From the NCBI GenBank assembly GCA_009746045.1, contig RPFO01000154.1:4228637-4292636 (forward strand): DNA of 64,000 nucleotides. Direction: 5' to 3'. The notes beneath the pieces are model-generated. The model did no database searches, was not told the origin of the DNA, and was given only the letters and a program-made list of their open reading frames with translations. Shown here in pieces: positions 1-9,402 of this stretch. Position 1 is the first letter of the stretch. Each line of letters opens with the position of its first letter. The position numbers were made by a program, and so were the translations under genes. This stretch comes from Mesostigma viride (lineage: Eukaryota; Streptophyta; Mesostigmatophyceae; Mesostigmatales; Mesostigmataceae).

Positions 1-277
1 GCCCGCCCGCCCGCCCGCCCGCCCGCCCGCCCGCCGCCCCCCGCCGCCCGGCCACCCGCCCGCCCGGCCGCCCGGCGGCCGCCCGGCCGCCCACCCACCC
101 ACCCACCCACCCACCCACCCACCCACCCACCCACCCACCCACCCACCCACCCACCCACCCACCCACCCACCCACCCACCCACCCACCCACCCACCCACCC
201 ACCCACCCACCCACCCACCCACCCACCCACCCACCCACGCACGCACCCACCCACCCACCCACCCATCCACCCACATC
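1..277. repeat. Simple repeat (CCCG)n passing into (CCCA)n
   Basis: The first ~90 bases are CCCG/CCGG-type repeats, followed by about 170 bases of almost pure CCCA tetramers with a short CGCA interruption near 238-245. It is a microsatellite, not the plant telomere repeat (CCCTAAA). It continues off the left edge. A second CCCA-rich tract lies at 53160-53278. Confidence 0.95.
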
Positions 278-474
278 CTGCAAGGATGAGAGGTGAACCC
301 CTCCACCCCCTGCCCCCCCCCCGCCCTCCAACCACATATATTACCCACTAGGTAACACCCACCACAAAATGACTAGGCCACACAGCGCCTACTGGGGTGG
401 TGCCACACTTTGCTGGGAAGCGACTCACCCAACCACCCTGCATACCCAATCATACAACAGCAGTGCTTACCCGC

Positions 475-1455
475 TCAGACAACCGTCGGGTTCAAGGGGA
501 CATTGCCCTTGTCCTTGCTCTGGTTGGCATCCCCCCCTCCTTGCTTGGCCAGGGACGCCTTCTCACCCTGTCAATGCCATGCCCGGCCAGCATCCCCAGC
601 CATTATGCAGTGATCAACAGCTTCAGTAATTGCAAGTGGGAAAAAAAGGAAGCACCTCCTGTAACAGACGAAGTGCATGACAGCAGTTTCCAAGCCAACG
701 TTGCCAGAAAACTAACACACAGGCTGTCATGCTGATACTGGCACATACCTCCGTCTGCCCCCAGGATGCGTGATGATCGTCAAAACCGCGTGGAAATAAC
801 GACCAGCAATACGAGTGCCAGTGCAACCGGACAAAAAAGGCAGCAAGGAAAACCGTCAGGCCAGTCGGAGGTAAGGTGCCGCGCAAGCAACACAAAAGCG
901 GAGCAAAAGCAGAAACGCGCAATAAAAACGGCGATGCCAAATACAAATATATATATTACCTCGCGGTACTTGTGGAGATACATCTTCAGAGGCTCCACGT
1001 AATCCTCAAATCCCAGGGTGCTCATAGCCCATAGCAGGTCATCACCGTTGATCGTTTTCCTCTTTTCCCGCTGGCATTTATCGCTTGCTCTGTTAGAATG
1101 GGAAGGTTAAGGAGGCGTTGCAAACAACGAGCACAACCTACCCGATGGCCTTGCTTGGCTGGCCCAGCAAGAAATAAGCAAAAGAAAAACTAACTAACGG
1201 GATTCTAGGCTACAAAAACATTTTGAAAGGATACTCGCTTGTGATGAAGCTGATAAACTCGGACACGCATTCCTGGACCGTTTCCTTGGCATCTTTTGCT
1301 ATTTTTGCGTTTGACGGCAACGCCTTCTTCATGATACGGCTGATGTTTGCAATTGGGAGGAATCGGTCCTGTTCGCGCACGGCGGCTCCCTTATCATCCC
1401 CGTCTTCCCCGTCAGCCCGGTGTTCCTGGGGAGAACCGTTTCCTTGGTCGCTCAT
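475..1455 (-). CDS. NF-YB: NF-YB: CCAAT-box-binding transcription factor subunit B (three exons)
   Basis: Histone-fold subunit that pairs with NF-YC and NF-YA to bind CCAAT promoters in the nucleus. Three exons join in frame to 147 codons plus stop: 1455-1235, 1089-960 and 567-475, with GT-AG introns at 1234-1090 and 959-568. Exon 1 encodes an acidic N-terminus and then the family signature [18 protein letters not shown] and the first core helices. Exon 2 encodes the rest of the core ([20 protein letters not shown], then [17 protein letters not shown]). Exon 3 gives a short Lys/Gly/Asn-rich tail ending at TGA 477-475. Length matches plant NF-YB proteins (about 140-180). The last exon is the least certain because it is outside the conserved core. 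It is the only host gene I can name here and lies about 1 kb from a LINE insertion. Confidence 0.92.
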
Positions 1456-2161
1456 GGTTCAAATTTGACTACCTGAAAAAACGATACCTGCGTGTGCTCC
1501 ACCAAACAGGACGCACGATACCTAAGATGACCTGGTCGTTTGTAGCTCTCTAACGAAATCCAAACAATAGGCACGCAACACTGCGTTGGCCAAAGTACTA
1601 CGAAATTGCGCGCCTTAGCCGATTGCTGCTGCTTTGTAGCTGTCGTGATGACCCGCGCGATACGTTTTCCCTTCGTTTGAGTTTGGGCGTGCGTCCGTTC
1701 CCCATGCGGGCCACCATGCGCTGCTTCTTGGATCTTCAAATTCACAGTAAAAGGGCTGACTGGGTGCTGACCGTGTGACGATGCGTCCGCACTCGGTGTT
1801 CACAAGCGTGAGGGGCAGATCGACAGCAACTAACAGTGAGCAACTGTACATGTACGGAGTTCGAACTACGGTCTGTCAGAGCGCGCTGCAGCGGCATGGC
1901 CCCGGACGTGCAAATCCAAAATCCTGTCAAAATTCGAGCTCTGATGCCAGAATAACCGCGATTCTCCACTGAGGAGTCAGCGTTAAGCCGATAACTGCCA
2001 AATGGCAACTTGTCAAGACGTCACCGCATCGCATCGGCCGCGCCGGTCAATCTCGGACGCTCGGCGCGGCGCGGCGGGCAACCCAGGGCTACGGTTGGCT
2101 ACGGCAGTTAATGGGGAATCAAGTAACGTGCGTGTTTGCAACTTGCCCGTTGAAACTCTAC
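1456..2161. other. Upstream region of NF-YB; no gene recognised
   Basis: This is the 5' flank of the minus-strand NF-YB gene and should hold its promoter. Short open frames on both strands show no family motif. 2040-2105 is GC-rich with GCGGCGCGG-type runs. I see no convincing TATA box and make no further call. Confidence 0.4.
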
Positions 2162-2349
2162 GGCGGAGCCAATTTTCGGAAGAGCCTCACCCTTCTGCTT
2201 GCAAATTCGGGACAAATTCGGTGGATGGATGGATGGATTGACGGATTTTCATCCCCTATTCCTATGTTTTCACTCTTCTCACGTGTACGGCCTTATAAGC
2301 TTCGCCAATTCTGGCGAACCTAACGGTTCTTCCGAAAATTGGCTCCGCC
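2162..2349. mobile_element. Small MITE-like element with 22-bp terminal inverted repeats
   Basis: The 21 bases from 2162 (start GGCGGAGCC, end TTTTCGGAAG) recur exactly in inverse orientation at 2329-2349, and one further base pairs. The 188-bp interval has no coding potential, contains a GGAT tract near 2221-2238 and an inner hairpin TTCGCCA/TGGCGAA at about 2301-2318. I could not define a clear target-site duplication. Confidence 0.65.
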
Positions 2350-2571
2350 TGATTATGAGCAATTGCCTGCTATCGCCTGTCCCTTAACTTCACATGACGC
2401 ATGGCGCGGCGCGGCGGACAAGGTATTTTCGGGGAAATGGGTATATTTTATTAGCCAATTATGGACCAAAGAGGTGAGAGGGGAAATGAGTATCAGCCGG
2501 CGAATCCTAATTAAGGTAGTGGGCACACACACGTGTGGCGGTGACAGGTGAAAGGCTAATAGGGCGCGTTA

Positions 2572-5385
2572 TTAGACCAGGGAAGCCATTGGACCTGAGT
2601 CGGTAATGTCGCCATGAGGCATACTGGTGAATACCTGATTACGGCCCAGCAGATCATGAAAAAGCTGGAGCGGGCTGGGCTTGTCGTTATTGGGCCCTGG
2701 GTCCCACACCCTGTGTTGTTCCTGAGCTAATAGCCAGTAGCGGCGCACTATAGCCGCATTCCATAGGTATATAAAGCGCCGGACTACGCCGCCGCGGGTA
2801 TACTCCTCGCGGACATTAAAGACTGTCTCGTTGCGTATGGTCCAGATCGCGTATAGCATAGTAGTGCGTAGCCATATCCATTCTGCTTGGGAAACTGAAA
2901 GCTCGGTCCCTGGTGTGCCAGCAATACCGAAAATGATGGTACGCACGCTAATTGGGAGATTGGGTGGCGATGCCGTCCATGCGGCCCAGATGTTAATGAG
3001 CCACGTCCAAACCCCAGGGAGATTACAGTAAAGAAACCTGTGCTCAATGGTTTCACTAGGGTGCGTGCACAGGCATGATGCATCATGACCAAAACGCTCG
3101 TGGAGCGTAGCGCAGACCCCTATCGCCCTATGCATCAAAAGGTGTTGTACATCAGTGGCCCTGCGGTCCACGAGAGGGTGGTCTACCGCCAGGGTAATCA
3201 TCTTAACCCAAGTGTAGCCCGGCCAATGTATTCCCCAGCGGGCTCGGCCCGGATGGGGCTGATGGTACGTATGCAACAAGATATCATAACCCCAATCTGC
3301 GGTGTACTCAAAGATACATTTGCTGGTTCTGATGTCCCCCTTGGTTAAGACCCATCCAAATTCAACCGGGTCCAGATGTAGTAGATCGAGCCGTGTGTTG
3401 CCCACGTGTAGCCATGTAATGCTCTCAACCGGGGATAATGGGTCCGGCTGGATCATGCAAGATCTTGGCACAGACCATGGGACTACGCGTATGCGGTGAC
3501 ACTGGGAAGCTGGCGTGTACGCATATAAGGTGGATAGTTGATACAGACACCCATTGTGGCCAGAAATAGCGTCCAGCAGTTGTAGTTGGAGCCCCTCATG
3601 TGGCAGAACCGTCACGACTAAACCCTTGCACGCAGGCGTGACTCCGTCGGCGTAGAAGCTAACCCAGTCGCCGGTTATAATTGGCTTGCGTGGGGCAGTC
3701 ATCAATGCATGCCACGCCGCTGGTATCGCACTTATAAGAGTTTGCCACGCTTGCAGGGAGGGCATGTGGGAGACCCAAGTGCTGACCTCGTCGTAGCTGA
3801 GCCGTCGATACGCAGCGCCGTGCCCCAGGTAGAGGTCCAGCACCCTGACAATCGGCGGTGACGCGCGCAGAAAGCCATCATACGGGTTGTGTCCGTGGAG
3901 AGTGCCGAGGGGCTTGTTAGTAGCGTCTGTGATTAAGTCATTAAAAAAGAGTGGCTGCCGTGCCACCTCCTCTCGAGTAGTAGGAAAGACTAGGCGACCC
4001 GGCTTGAGCTTATTGTAACCTGTCCATATGCGCTGCCAATACCATGGGAGTCCTTTGTACGAAATAAGGGTGCTGCCCAGTATGCCCGCCCCCAGTTGCC
4101 ACGAGGTGCCACTAGCATGGGTGGAAAGAGAGGCTAGCGTTTCACGTGCAAGCATGCAGCCAGGGTGTGTGTTAACGCCCATAAAAACGGATATCACTTG
4201 TTTAGCATACAGCGACCACAGACGCCATTGTATGTTGTGGAGCCCGAGGCCCCCGTGCACCCATGACATGAAGGACATCTCTCTGTTGATCCATCCGTGG
4301 ACCGTGTGGGAGATTAAGCCTTTCTGTTTCCAGACAAAATTGCTGCCAAGGCGTTGGATGAGCTGTGTGGTGGCATCATTGGGTGGGTGTGCTTGGCAAT
4401 AATACAAGACCTTAGAGAACAACAGTTGGTTGACGATCAGGGTTCGCCCTCGTAGGCTCATGCGGTGGACGGCCCCCCAGCGCCCTGCGGTAAGGAGAAC
4501 GCCTGCAAGCTTGCCCACGTGGTTGGTTTCATCATACATGAAAGAACGTTGTTCAGCCAAGCGTCCCTCGGGTGTGCAGCCGATGGGACAATTGTGCAAA
4601 AGGTGGTGATCCCCCGGCTTGACCCAGGTCACAGCCAGGTTGGGGAGGGCGTAGCGTAGGGTGTTGGTTTTGCCGATATGCAGTCCCGTGGACTTGAGCA
4701 CATTGCATCGTTGTTGTGTGGCAACAGAATAGGTAGTGATATTATCCATGACAGCATGCACTTCAGGCAGAGAGATACAAACATTTGTTGTGTCATCCAC
4801 ATAAGCCGTTTGGAATATACCTTTACCGTTACCTGTCGGGAAGCCCCGAATGCGAGGATCGTTCTGGTGTAGCCAGTAGAGTCCTGCGTGGGCCAAGAGA
4901 AATAGAATAGGGGACATGCAATCTCCTTGTGGTAGCGATCGTGAGCTAGCGCCGGTCGCTGACTTGTGTCCGTCTATTAGTAAATACCAAGCCAGGGATT
5001 TGATCATACCCATAATGACGGTCATGAGTTGTGGGCCAAATCCTAGTGCGGTTAGAATGTGTTCTAGGTATTCCCAGCACATACGGTCAAAGGCTTTTTC
5101 AAAATCCCAGAACAATATGAAACCCTCTATATCGTCGCGCCAGGCTTTTTCCACAATGTCCATGATGAGGGTAATGCTGTCGTTGATGTGGAGATTGGCC
5201 CTAAAGCCCACTTGCTCCGGACCAATGAGGAAGTCTAGGACGGTGTATAAGCGTCGTTGGATTATTTTACTGATGATTTTGTACGCTACCGTAAGGAGAC
5301 GGATTGGGCGGTAGTTTTTCCATAGAGTCTTGTCTCCTTTTTTGTACAGTAAGATAAGCGCAGATTCAGCCCATCTGCCGCTCAC
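2572..5385 (-). CDS. LINE ORF2, reverse transcriptase and C-terminal zinc-binding domain
   Basis: A 937-codon frame. It opens with the finger region (YKKGDKTLWKNYRPIRLL), then motif A DFEKAFD near residue 93, motif B LPQGDCMSP near 150 and the catalytic motif AYVDD near residue 197. The long thumb/connection region is followed by a C-terminal zf-RVT-like block near residues 760-790 with Cys-x-Cys, His and Cys spacing (CLCTHPSETIEHRFLYC). It copies LINE RNA at the nicked target. Ends at 2572; a ~140-bp 3' UTR follows. Its first Met at 5385 is an artefact of the frameshift near 5400; the native protein is fused to the upstream linker and endonuclease. Confidence 0.9.
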   Translation of the reverse strand: MSGRWAESALILLYKKGDKTLWKNYRPIRLLTVAYKIISKIIQRRLYTVLDFLIGPEQVGFRANLHINDSITLIMDIVEKAWRDDIEGFILFWDFEKAFDRMCWEYLEHILTALGFGPQLMTVIMGMIKSLAWYLLIDGHKSATGASSRSLPQGDCMSPILFLLAHAGLYWLHQNDPRIRGFPTGNGKGIFQTAYVDDTTNVCISLPEVHAVMDNITTYSVATQQRCNVLKSTGLHIGKTNTLRYALPNLAVTWVKPGDHHLLHNCPIGCTPEGRLAEQRSFMYDETNHVGKLAGVLLTAGRWGAVHRMSLRGRTLIVNQLLFSKVLYYCQAHPPNDATTQLIQRLGSNFVWKQKGLISHTVHGWINREMSFMSWVHGGLGLHNIQWRLWSLYAKQVISVFMGVNTHPGCMLARETLASLSTHASGTSWQLGAGILGSTLISYKGLPWYWQRIWTGYNKLKPGRLVFPTTREEVARQPLFFNDLITDATNKPLGTLHGHNPYDGFLRASPPIVRVLDLYLGHGAAYRRLSYDEVSTWVSHMPSLQAWQTLISAIPAAWHALMTAPRKPIITGDWVSFYADGVTPACKGLVVTVLPHEGLQLQLLDAISGHNGCLYQLSTLYAYTPASQCHRIRVVPWSVPRSCMIQPDPLSPVESITWLHVGNTRLDLLHLDPVEFGWVLTKGDIRTSKCIFEYTADWGYDILLHTYHQPHPGRARWGIHWPGYTWVKMITLAVDHPLVDRRATDVQHLLMHRAIGVCATLHERFGHDASCLCTHPSETIEHRFLYCNLPGVWTWLINIWAAWTASPPNLPISVRTIIFGIAGTPGTELSVSQAEWIWLRTTMLYAIWTIRNETVFNVREEYTRGGVVRRFIYLWNAAIVRRYWLLAQEQHRVWDPGPNNDKPSPLQLFHDLLGRNQVFTSMPHGDITDSGPMASLV

Positions 5386-6088
5386 CTTACCGTGCCGCCA
5401 AATTTCAAGAATACATTCGTAAAATCTATGTGTAGAAGGGACCAGAACGTTTTCCAGAATTCAATAGGCAGACCGTCGACCCCGGGGGCGCTACCGGTTT
5501 TGATGTGTTCCATAGCTGTGGTGGCCTCTTCCATGGAGGGGATTTGATCGAGTTCCTGCTGTTGAGCTGGTGTAAGGCGACGGGGAATGGCATGTAGGAT
5601 TTTTTGCATGGCTGCAGATGAGTCAGGATGGGGTTCGTTTAGAAAGAGAGCTGAGTAGTAACGGTGACCACTCTGTAGTATGGAGGTGATGTCTCGGTGG
5701 CTGCCGTGTTCGTCTTGGATTTCCGTGATAGAGGAGTGAGCTTTAGGGGTAGGAATCAGAGCAAAGAACTCTTTGGTCATTCTTTCTCCTACCTGGTGCC
5801 ACCACAGATTTTCTGAGTCTAGTGCTAATGTGTGACGCTCGAAACGTAGTTTGTCAGTTCGGTCTGAGCTCTTTGAAGTTTTGTTAGTTCCGATTGATAC
5901 AGGGTAGGCTTCGCTTGGAGTTTATTCACTATGCGTTGGTAGTACCGATAGTCCTGTCCTTTCTGGCGGCGGATATTTTGTGAATACAGTTGGGAAAATT
6001 CTAGAATGTTAGCTAGGCCCTCCTGCATCCAGCTGCAGCAGTCGGTGTAGCTACCCTTGCTGGCTCTCCACGACTGCCAGCGTGTCAT
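5382..6088 (-). pseudogene. LINE ORF2 linker between endonuclease and reverse transcriptase, frameshifted
   Basis: Three frame changes lie here. The helical linker rich in Gln/Tyr/Arg runs 6088-5825, then the sense continues in another frame from about 5860 (with LALDSENLWWHQVGERM-like residues before 5780), and runs to 5382. Near 5400 the frame again shifts by one base before the GRWAESALILLYKKGDK start of the reverse transcriptase. The latter part resembles the conserved region just before LINE reverse transcriptases (FF, then EEATTAM and PGVDGLPIEFWK). With three breaks this copy cannot make an intact ORF2 unless the indels are sequencing errors. Confidence 0.75.
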
Positions 6089-7068
6089 GATCTCAAGTAG
6101 TACTTATCGTCCGCGAGTAGGTGTTTGTTTAAGCGGGGAATGCCGGGGCCCCGGGCGGAGTTGGTGTGATGGGCAAGGGTAACGATGAGTGGGTAGTGAT
6201 CAGAAAAATTAACAGAACGGTCGACCGATGCGTAGCAAACTAGGTCCGCCCATGCGGGTGTGATGTAGATTTTATCAAGACGACGAGTAGTGCGTACATT
6301 TAAACGTGTGGCCAGCCAAGTGGGCCCGTGGTCTCGTGAGCGGATGACATCCTGTAAGTTCAGGTCCATGATCTGTTTACTGAAGGCCGCTGTGCGTATA
6401 GGGGGGTGTTCATCCAGGTCTATATTGAAATCGCCCATCAACACAATTTCGAACCCCTGTGAGATAAGGTCAGCGGCCATTTTGAAAAGGGAAGGGTAGA
6501 ATGAGGCTTGATCCGTTGGCTCGGTTGGGGCATATACACTAATAATGTATCCCTTATTTCCTGCCCATGTAATAGACTGCCGCGTCCAACGGCCCTGCCA
6601 TCTAGCCGCCGCTGTGTCGGTAGCTATAGCCCAGTCCTGGCATGTCAGCGTGGGGTTGGGAGGTTTACGGTATTGAATGAGGGCAGTGCCCCCTTGTGTA
6701 CCGCGTGCCCATGCCCAACGGTGAACTGTCCTAGGTGCAAGTGCTCTAGCAGCTCTAAGAGCTGTGCGTGTGGCAGCTTGTTGGATTTTATGTTCCTGCA
6801 GGCCTATCCAGATTTCATGAGCGGGGCCCACGTAACGCTCGAGCAAGTTGTGTAATGCATTTGCTAATTCTCGTGTGCGAGGTATTCGCTGTCCCTGCCC
6901 TGGTGTGTGTGACCCGTATGTGTTCAGCCCCCTGACATTCCACGATACCAGTGTTAGTTGACTCATGTCATTGCAGGGCTCCAGCGGACCAGGCCGGGTA
7001 GGTTCCGTGTAGGTCCCCATGGCGAGGTGAGGTTGGACCTGCGAAAGGTGCAAGACACGGCACAACAT
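6085..7068 (-). CDS. LINE ORF2, N-terminal APE-like endonuclease part
   Basis: This frame of 327 codons carries the apurinic-endonuclease-like domain that nicks target DNA for LINE insertion. Motifs in order: SWNVRGLN near the start, LQEHKI about 90 residues in, MGDFNIDLD near residue 215 and SDHYPLIV near residue 295, which are the expected Mg-binding and catalytic blocks. The frame stops at 6085 and the protein continues in another frame from 6088, so a frameshift or stop separates it from the linker. The first Met at 7068 may not be the native start because the domain begins only about 40 residues in. Confidence 0.85.
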   Translation of the reverse strand: MLCRVLHLSQVQPHLAMGTYTEPTRPGPLEPCNDMSQLTLVSWNVRGLNTYGSHTPGQGQRIPRTRELANALHNLLERYVGPAHEIWIGLQEHKIQQAATRTALRAARALAPRTVHRWAWARGTQGGTALIQYRKPPNPTLTCQDWAIATDTAAARWQGRWTRQSITWAGNKGYIISVYAPTEPTDQASFYPSLFKMAADLISQGFEIVLMGDFNIDLDEHPPIRTAAFSKQIMDLNLQDVIRSRDHGPTWLATRLNVRTTRRLDKIYITPAWADLVCYASVDRSVNFSDHYPLIVTLAHHTNSARGPGIPRLNKHLLADDKYYLRS

Positions 7069-7680
7069 GACCAGGGCGTGGGCGTGAGATAGTCATTAAA
7101 AGAGAGACCTACTGTGCAGTGTGCTATGAGCAGAACCAAAGCGATTGGAAAGGCTGCATTACACCCACGTTTGGGTAATGGCAGCAGGTATTGAGAAAAG
7201 TCGTTATGGAGGTGTCTTGGTGATAGCGGATCACCTAGTGTGGCGATAACTATTCCATAGTCATTGCGCCAGTGAAAGGGAAACCGAGGGTACAGGAGGT
7301 CACGCTCCAAGGAGACTACTCGCCCACCCAGGTGGAGGGGCCCAGGCCAAGTCCATCCTGCCAATGGGTTTTCGAATCCGAGCCGTGGCTCACTGACCGA
7401 ATGCCATAATGGGGTAGCCGTCACTAGAAACAGTGAGGCGAAGGGCGGACTTACGATTTTCGTAAGGCCTGCTCCTTCTACCCACACGTTTCAAGTGACG
7501 GCTAGCTTCATTACAATTCGTTCAAGTGGCCCGCCGGAGCGGCTGTACAATTTTTCCCAGTGAGCGCGCTGCCAAGTGTACTTGTGGGCAAATTTTTAGG
7601 TGCCCCGTCACTTCGAGGTACTAAAAATTAGGCTACGGTACGAATTCAGCGAATTTCAGCGAATTTTCAGTCGAACCAAA

Positions 7681-7866
7681 GGAAGTGACGCCAACTACAA
7701 AAAAGTTCCCGTTACGAATTTTCAGCCCAACACTCACGCAAAATGAAGTGACGGCAACTACCAAAAAGTTTCCGTTACGAATTTTCACTCCCACACGTTT
7801 GCACAAGAGGAAGTGACGGCAACTACCAAAAAGTTTCCGTTACGAATTTTCAGTCCCACACTTCGC
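7681..7866. repeat. Three tandem ~65-bp repeats
   Basis: Units starting near 7681, 7745 and 7810 each contain GAAGTGACG.CAACTAC followed by GTTACGAATTTTCA. They are diverged by a few bases and sit inside the nested TIR element. Confidence 0.85.
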
Positions 7867-8175
7867 GCAAATTTTAGTAGGGCTGCACGCAAGCTACCTT
7901 TCAAAATGTTGCGCTAGTATGGAACGCATTTCATTCGTCTGGAGGAACGCTGCCCGCCAACTACCCCCGTTCAGAAAGTTCCGCCGAAATTTACTTGAGA
8001 TTTGGAAATCTGAACGTCCACGCAAATTTTAGTAGGGCTGCACGCAAGCTACCTTTCAAAATTTTGCGCAAGTATGGAACGCAATTCATTCGTCCGGAGG
8101 AATGCTGCTCGTCAACTGCCCCCGTTCAGAAAGTTGCGCCGAACTTTACTTGAGATTTGGAAATCTGAACGTGCG
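7866..8175. repeat. Two tandem 155-bp repeats
   Basis: CGCAAATTTTAGTAGGGC starts at 7866 and again at 8021, exactly 155 bp apart; both units continue to TTTGGAAATCTGAACGT. They follow directly after the ~65-bp repeats. Confidence 0.9.
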
Positions 8176-8428
8176 GTTGGAGTTTCGCGGGGAAACCCAA
8201 GTTCCCCAGTAATTCACCAATGACGCGCTTCGAACACTTGCCCGCTAAAACCTAAGCAGCCGCTCCGGCTGGCCACTTAAACGAAACTTGATGTTTTCCG
8301 CCCCTCAAAAGAGGTGGCTAGACGTACCTTTTCGTGCTGAATCCGAATCTGCCCTTTGTTTCGCGTTTAGATTACTACGTAAGGTGCTATCTCGTCCGCC
8401 GTCAGGGCCACCATAGCCAGACCGCCGT

Positions 8429-8786
8429 CGGACAAGGTATTAAGTAATGCGATACGCATTACTTTTGCATACTTGTTCACGCCTTGAGTTGAGTTCCCAC
8501 GCCGGTGAACCGACACGTACGGGCAACGGCTGGTCCTGCCTTATGGGGCAAACACGGTGAGAGCGGTGAGATACTTGACTGACCCCTACATATACTACTA
8601 AGACTAGGCCGAGCTACGCGGCTACTTAACGCCCATGTTGCCGGGCCTTGAGTTGGGTCGATCGCATGAACTGAAAGGATTTTGGCATTCTAAGTTCAAA
8701 GTAGTTCAAAGTAGTTAATATTATTATATTTAATTGTCTATAGTTCAAATTAGTACAATTTAGTAGAGCCATTCACGCCTTAACTG
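8429..8786. other. Spacer, no gene recognised
   Basis: AT-rich sequence starting with the right LINE target-site duplication (8429-8441). It holds a perfect 10-bp stem with 3-base loop at 8442-8464 and a run of AAGTAGTTCAAAGTAG-like short repeats near 8693-8720. No coding signal. Confidence 0.5.
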
Positions 8787-8799
8787 AGTTAGTGGTTTC

Positions 8800-8900
8800 G
8801 GGTTAGTGCCCACCTTCATTAGGATTCGCTGATACTCATTTCCCCTCTCACCTCTTTGGTCCGTAATTGGCTAATAAAATATACCCATTTCCCCGAAAAA
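8800..8900 (+). mobile_element. 5'-truncated LINE insertion of 101 bp with 13-bp target-site duplication
   Basis: AGTTAGTGGTTTC occurs at 8787-8799 and 8901-8913. The 101 bases between are a nearly identical, plus-strand copy of the 3' terminus of the LINE at 2428-8428 (compare 2430-2530 in inverse orientation), ending in a short A run. This is a classic product of target-primed reverse transcription that aborted early. Confidence 0.92.
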
Positions 8901-9044
8901 AGTTAGTGGTTTCACGCTTCAAGTTTCGCTTTAAGTTGGGTTGACCCCTTGGAAACCTCGAACTTGGCTGTACACTGATATCATCATACAAGTGAGGGGC
9001 TCGGCCCATGGTACTGGCCCAGGGTCGCGCCTATCAGTATGATG

Positions 9045-9400
9045 GTTAGGTTATAACAAGCTCAAACTTGTGCGCCTCGTTTTTCCCACCACTCCGTCGT
9101 TAGGAGGTTGCACGACAGATCCTTTACTTCAATGATTTGATTGTGGACAATGTGCGAACTGAAGCCCTTGGACAGGCGTTACATGGGCACAGCCCTTATG
9201 CATGCTGGCTTCTTGTGCGCATCACCCCCTATTCTAAGAGTGCTTGATCTCTACGTTTGGCAGGGGGACAGATATCGGTTGGCATATACTGAAGTTAATG
9301 CTTGGGTGCAAAACATGCCATCACTACACGCTTAATTGGACCACCCTCATCCAGGCCATCCCAGCTACATGGCATGCTCTGATGATGATTAGCAAGCGGT
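9045..9400 (+). pseudogene. Fragment of a related LINE reverse transcriptase (C-terminal part)
   Basis: Translated in shifting plus-strand frames this matches the middle of the LINE protein at 2572-5385: YNKLK.VRLVFPTT near 9050, then PPILRVLDLYVWQGDRYRLAYTEVNAWV from about 9225 and PATWHALM near 9365. It has several frameshifts and stops and is clearly more diverged than the 8800-8900 stub. Neither end of a LINE is present. Confidence 0.8.
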
Positions 9401-9402
9401 CA

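Larger units (their letters stand above)
7517..8285. mobile_element. Non-coding TIR element nested in the LINE 5' region
   Basis: A 29-bp terminal inverted repeat (TTCGTT.AAGTGGCC.GCCGG..., two mismatches) lies at 7517-7545 and 8257-8285. The 769-bp interior has no coding frame and is filled by tandem repeats. It lies inside the interval bounded by the LINE's duplication. I could not find a clean target-site duplication for it, so its superfamily is open. Confidence 0.6.
2428..8428 (-). mobile_element. LINE retrotransposon, minus strand, with 13-bp target-site duplication
   Basis: The 13-mer CGGACAAGGTATT occurs at 2415-2427 and again at 8429-8441, flanking a ~6.0-kb interval. The left side is the LINE 3' end, ending CCCCGAAAA on the minus strand; a short LINE stub at 8800-8900 ends at the same point, which confirms the 3' terminus. 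Inside are endonuclease and reverse transcriptase frames (7068-2572). No ORF1 (RNA-binding gag-like protein) was found between 7068 and 8428; much of that space is a nested TIR element. The last two bases of the TSD could be tail T's, so its length is 11-13 bp. Confidence 0.8.

Noticed and set aside
1-277. Possible telomere or subtelomere at the left edge
   Set aside because: The unit is CCCA/CCCG, not CCCTAAA, and unique genic sequence follows directly; treated as a microsatellite.
6963-7487. Minus-strand 174-codon frame overlapping the LINE endonuclease start, possible ORF1
   Set aside because: It overlaps the endonuclease in another frame, has no RNA-binding or zinc-knuckle motif, and reads as chance sequence.
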